From assembly GCA_937958315.1 (NCBI GenBank), contig CALFGH010000269.1, forward strand, positions 1 to 18,361: a stretch of DNA of 18,361 nt, written 5' to 3'. Under the pieces are notes generated by a model. The model was not told the DNA's origin. It made no database searches and was given only the letters and a program-made list of their open reading frames with translations. Positions 13,810 through 18,361 of the stretch are shown piece after piece; the first letter of the stretch is position 1; every line of letters begins with the position of its first letter. Source of the DNA: an uncultured Collinsella sp. (GTDB taxonomy: Bacteria > Actinomycetota > Coriobacteriia > Coriobacteriales > Coriobacteriaceae). Made by a program: the position numbers and the translations under genes.

Positions 13810-15159
13810 TTTGGCGGTGGCGCGGCCGAGCCAGTTGCCGCTGTGGTGGTAGATGGTAAACATCGTGGCCGTGATGAGCCAGGTTACGGGGTAGACCAGC
13901 AGCAGGTGCTCAAGGGACGGATCAAACGGCATAATCGCAAACACCCAGATCACCCTGAGCACGACGGTGCCAAAAATCGTGAGCAGCATGGGCTGCAAGC
14001 TCACACCGGCGCCGCGGATGGAACCCGAGGCGTTCTCGATAATCGAGAAAATCGCATAGAACGGCGCAATGAAATGGAGGATGGTCGTGGTGTACGCCGA
14101 GATCGAAGCATCGTCGACAAACAGACGAGACAGCGGACCCGAGAATACCAGCAGCACGGCAGACAGGCCACCAATGAGCATAAACGACAGTACGAGCGAC
14201 GTATGGTAGCCCTTGCGCATGCGCTCGTAGTTGCGCGCGCCAAAGTTCTGTGCCGAGAACGTGGTGATCGACACGCCAAGCGCCTCGGTAACCATCCAGA
14301 CAATGCCATCCAGGCGGCCCGAAAGACCCCAAGCCGTGGTGACATCGGCGCCAAACGAGTTGACCGACACCTGAATCAAAACGTTGGAAATCGAATACGC
14401 AGCAGACTGAAAGCCAAGCGGCAGACCACATGAGATCATGCTCTTACAAATGCCAGGATCAATGCCGAGTTTGGACAGTGAAAGCCGCCACGCACCCGGT
14501 GCGCGCATCATACGAATCATAATCATCGTGGCGTTGGAGAAAATAGTCAGCGCCACCGCGATGCCGCAGCCCAGAGCCTCCATATGCAGCACGGCAACGA
14601 AGATGACATCCAGCACCGCATTAACAAGGCAGCCGGAAGCGATGATCACAGCAGGCCCGCGCGTGTCGCCCACGGCGCGCAGCAATGCCGTTCCCATATT
14701 GAGCAGCAGCGCCGCAACCATGGCGGCAAAATAGCAACGGGCATAGGCCACGCCCTCGGCCAATAGTTCATGCGGCGTGTTCATAAGCACCAGCATGGGC
14801 TCAACGAACACTATGCCAAGAATCGAGAAAACGATACCGCCCACCAGCGCGAGCGTCATGGCCGTATGGACCGATCGGCTCAGGCGCTCGTCATCGTGCT
14901 GGCCAAAAAACTGGCCCGTAATGACCGCGCAGCCGGCACCGACGCCGACACAAAAGCCGATGCAGAGCTCTGTAAGCACCATCGTGGCCTGAATGCCACC
15001 CAGCGCGAGCTTGCCGCCAAACTGACCGACGATATAGGTACCGATAAGCGTGTATGCCTGCTGAAAGAACGAACTAAAGAAAATGGGAACGCACAGCGAC
15101 AGCAGCTGCTGCCAAATGACACCCTGCGTTACATCGATAGCCGTAGATTTCTTAGCCAC
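13807..15159 (-). CDS. MATE family efflux transporter
   Basis: Predicted multidrug or small-molecule exporter driven by H+ or Na+, in the cytoplasmic membrane. The 450-residue protein is hydrophobic throughout, with about twelve membrane helices in two similar halves. PIFFSSFFQQAYTLIGTYIVGQFGG near the N terminus and the internal LLRAVGDTRGP are typical MATE segments, and GLPLGFQSAAYSISNVLIQ opens the second half. The start is GTG at 15159 with GGGGAGGG just upstream. Substrate unknown. It converges on cobO across a long hairpin. The 123 bp between it and the methyltransferase gene contain no clear promoter or strong terminator. Confidence 0.92.
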   Translation of the reverse strand: MAKKSTAIDVTQGVIWQQLLSLCVPIFFSSFFQQAYTLIGTYIVGQFGGKLALGGIQATMVLTELCIGFCVGVGAGCAVITGQFFGQHDDERLSRSVHTAMTLALVGGIVFSILGIVFVEPMLVLMNTPHELLAEGVAYARCYFAAMVAALLLNMGTALLRAVGDTRGPAVIIASGCLVNAVLDVIFVAVLHMEALGCGIAVALTIFSNATMIMIRMMRAPGAWRLSLSKLGIDPGICKSMISCGLPLGFQSAAYSISNVLIQVSVNSFGADVTTAWGLSGRLDGIVWMVTEALGVSITTFSAQNFGARNYERMRKGYHTSLVLSFMLIGGLSAVLLVFSGPLSRLFVDDASISAYTTTILHFIAPFYAIFSIIENASGSIRGAGVSLQPMLLTIFGTVVLRVIWVFAIMPFDPSLEHLLLVYPVTWLITATMFTIYHHSGNWLGRATAK

Positions 15160-15282
15160 ACGCCCTCCCCACTAGCGTACGTCATACAACAAAACATCAA
15201 TTGAACAGCAAAGCCATTATTAGCTTAACACCATCCGAAGGCAGCAGAAACGCCCTTGGCGGCAAAGCTCGAGAGCACCCCG

Positions 15283-16197
15283 CTAGTGATACAGCCCCGG
15301 CTGGTAGTGGTACTCGTTGCTCACATGCGGGCACAGCTGCCAAAAGGCGACAGCACTTGCCGCGGCCACGTTGAGCGAATCGACCCCATGCGCCATCGGA
15401 ATACGCACGGCGCGATCACAGCCTGCAATGGTCTTGGCGCCCAAGCCAGCACCCTCGGTGCCCATAAAGATTGCCAGGCGGTCAATCTCCTGCAGCACGG
15501 GATCGTCCAACGACACCGAATCATCCGTCAACGCCATAGCGGCACACGAAAAGCCGGCATCGTGTAACGCCGCCAGCCCATCATGCGGCCATACGCGCGC
15601 CTCGCTGCCAATGAGTGTCCAGGGCACCTGGAACACCGTGCCCATGCTCACGCGGGCAGAGCGACGGTACAGCGGGTCACAGCACGTGGGGCTCACCAAA
15701 ATGCCATCGACGTTCAGCGCAGCCGCCGAGCGGAAAATCGCGCCGACGTTGGTGTGGTCGACAATGCCCTCGAGCACGCACACGCGCACCGGACGCTCCC
15801 CCGCCGCCTCGACGACGCCGCCCAAGAACTCATCGACCGGAATCTGACGCGGGCGACGAAACGCCGCGAGCGCACCGCGCGTCACGTTAAAGCCCGTCAG
15901 CTGCTCCATAAGCTCCATCGAGGCCACGAACACGGGAACTGGGCCCGCACTTTCGCGTACCGCCAGGCGCTCAAACAGCGGCATCATCTGGTCGAGCCAG
16001 CGCTCGCCCAAAAGAAAGCTCACCGGCTCGTATCCGGCGCGAACCGCACGCTCGATGACCTTGGCACTCTCGGCGATAAAGATGCCCTTTTGCGGCTCCA
16101 GCACGCAGCGCAGCTCGCGCTCGGTCAGTCGCACGTAGGCATCGAGCCGCTCGTCCTCGAGCGAATCGATTCGCAGCACCTCAACGGCATCAGTCAT
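15283..16197 (-). CDS. SpoU/TrmH-family RNA 2'-O-methyltransferase
   Basis: SAM-dependent methyltransferase of the SPOUT class acting on rRNA or tRNA ribose. The three SpoU motifs are visible: NVGAIFRSAA (from about residue 150), GTEGAGL (about 246-252) and IPMAHGVDSLNVAAASA (about 267-283). An N-terminal substrate-binding domain covers the first 100 residues or so. The ATG at 16197 is preferred to the one at 16230 because the latter has no ribosome binding site and overlaps a TATAGA box (16235-16230). The 16197 start itself has only a distant GAAGGG, so the start is not certain. The target (23S G2251-like, or tRNA) cannot be read from sequence. A hairpin separates it from dfrA. Confidence 0.9.
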   Translation of the reverse strand: MTDAVEVLRIDSLEDERLDAYVRLTERELRCVLEPQKGIFIAESAKVIERAVRAGYEPVSFLLGERWLDQMMPLFERLAVRESAGPVPVFVASMELMEQLTGFNVTRGALAAFRRPRQIPVDEFLGGVVEAAGERPVRVCVLEGIVDHTNVGAIFRSAAALNVDGILVSPTCCDPLYRRSARVSMGTVFQVPWTLIGSEARVWPHDGLAALHDAGFSCAAMALTDDSVSLDDPVLQEIDRLAIFMGTEGAGLGAKTIAGCDRAVRIPMAHGVDSLNVAAASAVAFWQLCPHVSNEYHYQPGLYH

Positions 16198-16243
16198 AGC
16201 AGCCAGCCCGCACCCTTCTTTACAGCACATCTATACCAAACGA

Positions 16244-16262
16244 GGCGACGCTAAGCGCCGCC
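16244..16262 (-). terminator. Possible terminator after thyA-dfrA
   Basis: On the minus strand GGCGGCGC (16262-16255) pairs with GCGTCGCC (16251-16244), eight pairs including one G-U, with a TTA loop, followed by TCGTTT. The T-run is weak. It lies about 45 bases after the dfrA stop and directly before the putative -10 of the methyltransferase gene. Confidence 0.5.
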
Positions 16263-16306
16263 CCATGCATTCAAACAACCCGATGATACCGTTCACGCCA
16301 GACGAT

Positions 16307-16825
16307 TTACGCCTCAACGCGACGATACGTCACGAACTCATAATCGAGACCCTCGTCACCCTCGCCCGCGGCAATCGTGGCAATACCGCCACGCCTCGCA
16401 ATCTCCCACGCGGGATCGGCATCCAAATCGGGAAAGTACGTATCCACGTCATGCACGCAATGGTTATGCGTAACCTCGGCCTCGGCGCAATACGGCAAAA
16501 ACTGCCGATACACCTCGCCGCCGCCAATCACCCACGCAACGGGCTCATCGGCCACGGCGGCCAAGGCCTCGTCAACGCTATGCACCACGTCAACGCCCTC
16601 GGCAGCAAAGCCCTCGTCGCGCGTGAGCACAATGTTGCGGCGATTCTTGAGCGGTCGTCCGCCGGGAAAACTCAACAGCGTCTTGCGTCCCATAATGACC
16701 GGGCAACCTTTGGTGCGCGCCACAAAATGACGCATGTCGGCACGGTTGGACACCACCATGTCGCCCTCGCACCCAATACCCCAGTCATCGCACACGGCGA
16801 CGATAGCAGAAAGCTTACACGTCAT
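16307..16825 (-). CDS. dfrA: Dihydrofolate reductase
   Basis: Reduces dihydrofolate to tetrahydrofolate with NADPH, restoring the cofactor consumed by thymidylate synthase. The 172-residue protein shows LSAIVAVCDDWGIG at the N terminus (5-18), the catalytic Asp30 in NRADMRHF (the E. coli Asp27 position), VIMGRKTLLSFP for cofactor binding and VIGGGEVYRQF (roughly residues 99-109). The ATG at 16825 is preferred to the GTG at 16834 because AGGTGG, overlapping the thyA stop, lies five bases before it. It follows thyA by nine bases, a classic thyA-folA pair and almost surely one operon. Confidence 0.95.
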   Translation of the reverse strand: MTCKLSAIVAVCDDWGIGCEGDMVVSNRADMRHFVARTKGCPVIMGRKTLLSFPGGRPLKNRRNIVLTRDEGFAAEGVDVVHSVDEALAAVADEPVAWVIGGGEVYRQFLPYCAEAEVTHNHCVHDVDTYFPDLDADPAWEIARRGGIATIAAGEGDEGLDYEFVTYRRVEA

Positions 16826-16834
16826 GAGCGCCAC

Positions 16835-17683
16835 CTACACCGCAATGGGAATGTTCTTGACCTGCGGGCCGTGCTCATAGCCCTCGACGATCAGATCATC
16901 GGTCGTAAACGCGTAGAAGTCATGCACATCGGGGTTGAGCGTTACCTTGGGCGCGGCAAACTGCGGACGCTCGATAAGCTCGCGGACGATATCGACATGA
17001 CGGTCGTAAATGTGGGCATCGGCGATCACGTGCAGCAGCTCGCCGGGAATCATATCGACCGACTGCGCAACCATCATCAGCAAAATGGCGTACTGGCACA
17101 CATTCCAGTTGTTCGCGGCCAAAATATCCTGGCTGCGCTGGTTGAGAATCATGTTGAGCGTCGGTTTGTCGTCCTGCGGGCGCTGCGTCACGTTATACGT
17201 CACGCCGTAGGCGCACGGATACAGGTGCATCTCGGACAGGTCGCTAAACACATAGGTGTTCGTCATAATGCGGCGGCTGTACGGCGTGTGTTTGAGGTCG
17301 TACAGCACACGGTCCATCTGGTCAAAGTCGCCCTCGGCATAATGGCTCTTCTGGCCAATCTGGTACCCGTAGGCTTTGCCGATGGAGCCGGTCTCGTCGG
17401 CCCACTCATCCCAGATATGGCTGTTGAGGTCATGCACGTTATTGGACTTCTTTTGATAGATCCACAGGATCTCGTCCATGGCAGACTTGAGCGCCGTACG
17501 GCGCAACGTGAGCGCCGGGAACTCCTCGCGCAGGTCGTAGCGCGCCGTGACACCAAAGTTTTTAATGGTATAGGCAGGGGTGCCGTCCTCCCACACCGGG
17601 CGGACCTTTTGGCCCTCGGTCGTGGTGCCATGGTCCAAGATATCGCGGCACATGGTTACAAACTGTTGATCAGCTTTGCTCAT
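16835..17683 (-). CDS. thyA: Thymidylate synthase
   Basis: Makes dTMP from dUMP using methylenetetrahydrofolate. The 282-residue protein carries the phosphate-binding SRR (136-138), the catalytic Cys157 in LYPCAYGVTYNV, QRSQDILAANNWNVCQYA (182-199) for dUMP binding, and DAHIYDRHVD (222-231). The sequence around the Cys (PCAYGVTYNV instead of PCHTLFQFYV) marks it as a divergent ThyA branch, but all key residues are present. The ATG at 17683 has GGAGGG five bases upstream. The frame stays open to 18253 without any such signal and would overlap the divergent regulator gene, so that extension is rejected. It is first in the thyA-dfrA operon. Confidence 0.96.
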   Translation of the reverse strand: MSKADQQFVTMCRDILDHGTTTEGQKVRPVWEDGTPAYTIKNFGVTARYDLREEFPALTLRRTALKSAMDEILWIYQKKSNNVHDLNSHIWDEWADETGSIGKAYGYQIGQKSHYAEGDFDQMDRVLYDLKHTPYSRRIMTNTYVFSDLSEMHLYPCAYGVTYNVTQRPQDDKPTLNMILNQRSQDILAANNWNVCQYAILLMMVAQSVDMIPGELLHVIADAHIYDRHVDIVRELIERPQFAAPKVTLNPDVHDFYAFTTDDLIVEGYEHGPQVKNIPIAV

Positions 17684-17717
17684 TGACCCTCCTGTCAGTC
17701 GCCTACAAGCGAGATTC

Positions 17718-17723
17718 ATTGTA
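17718..17723 (-). promoter_or_regulatory. Possible -10 box of thyA within a short inverted repeat
   Basis: TACAAT on the minus strand lies 34 bases before the thyA ATG. It sits in one arm of the inverted repeat CTACAA (17703-17708) with TTGTAG (17719-17724). The -35 is not recognisable. Confidence 0.3.
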
Positions 17724-17767
17724 GCCCAGGCGCACGCAGCCCCACAGCCCAAACATAAGCCCTCAAT

Positions 17768-17787
17768 TTCTGACATATGCCAGAAAT
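17768..17787. promoter_or_regulatory. Operator-like palindrome O1 upstream of the DUF134-NifX gene
   Basis: TTTCTG-ACATATGC-CAGAAA is a 20-bp palindrome with one mismatched pair, centred on CATATG. It lies just upstream of the -35 of the regulator gene, between it and thyA. It shares its core with O2 at 17824-17835, with centres 52 bp apart. Confidence 0.6.
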
Positions 17788-17791
17788 TCAT

Positions 17792-17819
17792 TGCGCAAAT
17801 CTGCGCGTTCGCTATTCTA
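17792..17819 (+). promoter_or_regulatory. Putative promoter of the DUF134-NifX gene
   Basis: TTGCGC (17792-17797) and TATTCT (17814-17819) are separated by 16 bases. Transcription would start near 17826, inside operator O2. The -35 is weak (TTG only). Confidence 0.4.
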
Positions 17820-17823
17820 TTGT

Positions 17824-17835
17824 TGACATATGTCA
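17824..17835. promoter_or_regulatory. Operator-like palindrome O2 at the expected transcription start
   Basis: TGACATATGTCA is a perfect 12-bp palindrome, followed by GATAAGGAG, the ribosome binding site of the regulator gene. A protein bound here would cover the start of transcription. Autoregulation by the HTH protein encoded directly downstream is inference. Confidence 0.6.
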
Positions 17836-17849
17836 GATAAGGAGTGCGC

Positions 17850-18361
17850 ATGGCAGGAAGACGCGAGAAACTGCGCCGCGTCGGGATCATCCCCGAATAC
17901 CGCGGCTTTACCCCTGACGGCCTAGCCAGCGGAGACGCCATCGACATGACGATCGACGAACTCGAGGTGCTGCGCCTGTGCGACCTGGAAGGCCTTAACC
18001 AAGAGGCAGTCGCACAGCAGATGGGCATCGCGCGCGCCACGGTGGCGGCAATTTGCAGTCGAGCGCATCGCAAGGTGGCAAACGCGCTGGTCAATGGACG
18101 GGCAATCGTCATCGAAGGCGGCAATATCGCGTACTCCCCCATCACCACAACGACGGCCGTATGGCCAGCAAAGGAGGTCGACACCATGAGGGTGGCAACC
18201 ACGTACGACAACGGCAACATCTTTATGCACTTTGGCCGCAGCGAGCAGTTCAAGATCTACGACGTTCAGGACGGCAAGGTACTCAGCGAGCAGGTCGTGG
18301 GCACCGGCGGCACCGGCCACGGCGCCCTAGCGGGCCTGCTCGCCAACGGCGGCGTGGACAC
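17850..18361 (+). CDS. UPF0251/DUF134 HTH protein fused to a NifX-like domain, 3' end cut by window edge
   Basis: Translated from the ATG at 17850 (AAGGAG five bases before it), the frame is open to the window edge, 170 codons. Residues 1 to about 95 match UPF0251/DUF134, a predicted DNA-binding family: RREKLRRVGIIPEYRGF, then MTIDELEVLRLCDLEGLNQEAVAQ and a helix-turn-helix GIARATVAAICSRAHRKVANALVNGRA. From residue 113 a second domain begins, MRVATTYDNGNIFMHFGRSEQFKIY and GTGGTGHGALAGLLANGGVD, typical of the NifX/dinitrogenase Fe-Mo-cofactor-binding fold. The family often has RRVC near the N terminus; here it is RRVG. The domain pair suggests a regulator with a metal-cluster-sensing part, but no role is established. 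It is divergent from thyA and carries operator-like palindromes at its promoter. Confidence 0.88.
   Translation, partial: MAGRREKLRRVGIIPEYRGFTPDGLASGDAIDMTIDELEVLRLCDLEGLNQEAVAQQMGIARATVAAICSRAHRKVANALVNGRAIVIEGGNIAYSPITTTTAVWPAKEVDTMRVATTYDNGNIFMHFGRSEQFKIYDVQDGKVLSEQVVGTGGTGHGALAGLLANGGVD
18170..18188 (+). promoter_or_regulatory. Internal ribosome binding site and ATG at the DUF134-NifX domain junction
   Basis: AAAGGAGGT (18170-18178), a near-perfect Shine-Dalgarno, lies eight bases before an in-frame ATG (18186-18188). That ATG is residue 113 of the fusion and the first residue of the NifX-like domain. A separate NifX-only protein could be made from it. Confidence 0.6.

Noticed and set aside
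15160..15282. Terminator of the SpoU-type methyltransferase gene
   Set aside because: Only a four-pair stem (CGCC with GGCG) followed by TTTC is visible, too weak to annotate.
17794..17807. Palindrome GCGCA-AATC-TGCGC in the spacer of the DUF134 promoter
   Set aside because: The arms are only five bases and such GC-rich short palindromes are common at this base composition. It may be chance, and I give the CATATG palindromes priority.
17684..18253. Extension of the thyA frame by 190 codons upstream
   Set aside because: It has no ribosome binding site, overlaps the divergent DUF134-NifX gene and its promoter, and adds no conserved sequence. ThyA starts well at 17683.
1..18361. CRISPR arrays, tRNA or rRNA genes, prophage or transposase genes
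   Set aside because: I saw no regularly spaced repeats, no tRNA-like cloverleaf or rRNA sequence, and no protein with phage or transposase motifs in any frame.

Overview
The window looks like chromosomal DNA from a high-GC, Gram-positive gut actinobacterium of the class Coriobacteriia, most probably Collinsella or a close relative. This rests on codon use, actinobacterial-style housekeeping genes, a transcriptional T-box in front of ileS, and the GGGGAC-headed hairpins at gene ends. The species assignment is an inference from general knowledge and was not checked by a search. Almost all of the DNA is housekeeping. I see no phage genes, transposase gene, CRISPR array, rRNA or tRNA gene.

Left part (1-6080, all on the minus strand). 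From right to left along transcription: lspA and rluD overlap as TAATG; then a membrane family 2 glycosyltransferase ending in a strong hairpin; then a small prepilin peptidase with an awkward start; then a dGTPase-like HD protein; then rarA, which runs off the left edge. A LexA-like palindrome (GAAC-N4-GTTC) lies on a TATAAT box between the dGTPase gene and rarA, suggesting that rarA has its own damage-responsive promoter.

Middle (6191-9587). ileS is preceded by a T-box leader with an AUC (Ile) specifier, a T-box sequence and an intrinsic terminator nested inside a second long stem. ileS ends in an unusual hairpin that begins at its stop codon, followed by an ordinary terminator.

Right of ileS (9587-13724). 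A divergent GldA-like dehydrogenase gene converges on a DUF523 gene across a bidirectional terminator. That terminator is a near copy of the hairpin after the glycosyltransferase gene. Next come ftsH (minus) and the divergent cobalamin adenosyltransferase gene (plus).

Right end (13726-18361). A 23-bp perfect inverted repeat separates the adenosyltransferase gene from a MATE transporter. Then follow a SpoU-type rRNA methyltransferase gene and the thyA-dfrA pair for dTMP synthesis and folate recycling. Divergent from thyA is a UPF0251/DUF134 regulator fused in frame to a NifX-like domain. It has two TGACATATGTCA-type operators 52 bp apart around its promoter, and a second strong ribosome binding site and ATG exactly at the domain junction. 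This gene runs off the right edge.

The items most worth following up are the GGGGAC hairpin family placed at stop codons, the DUF134-NifX locus with its paired operators and possible second product, the LexA-like site at rarA, the nested T-box terminator, and the prepilin peptidase gene that seems to lack a normal start codon.
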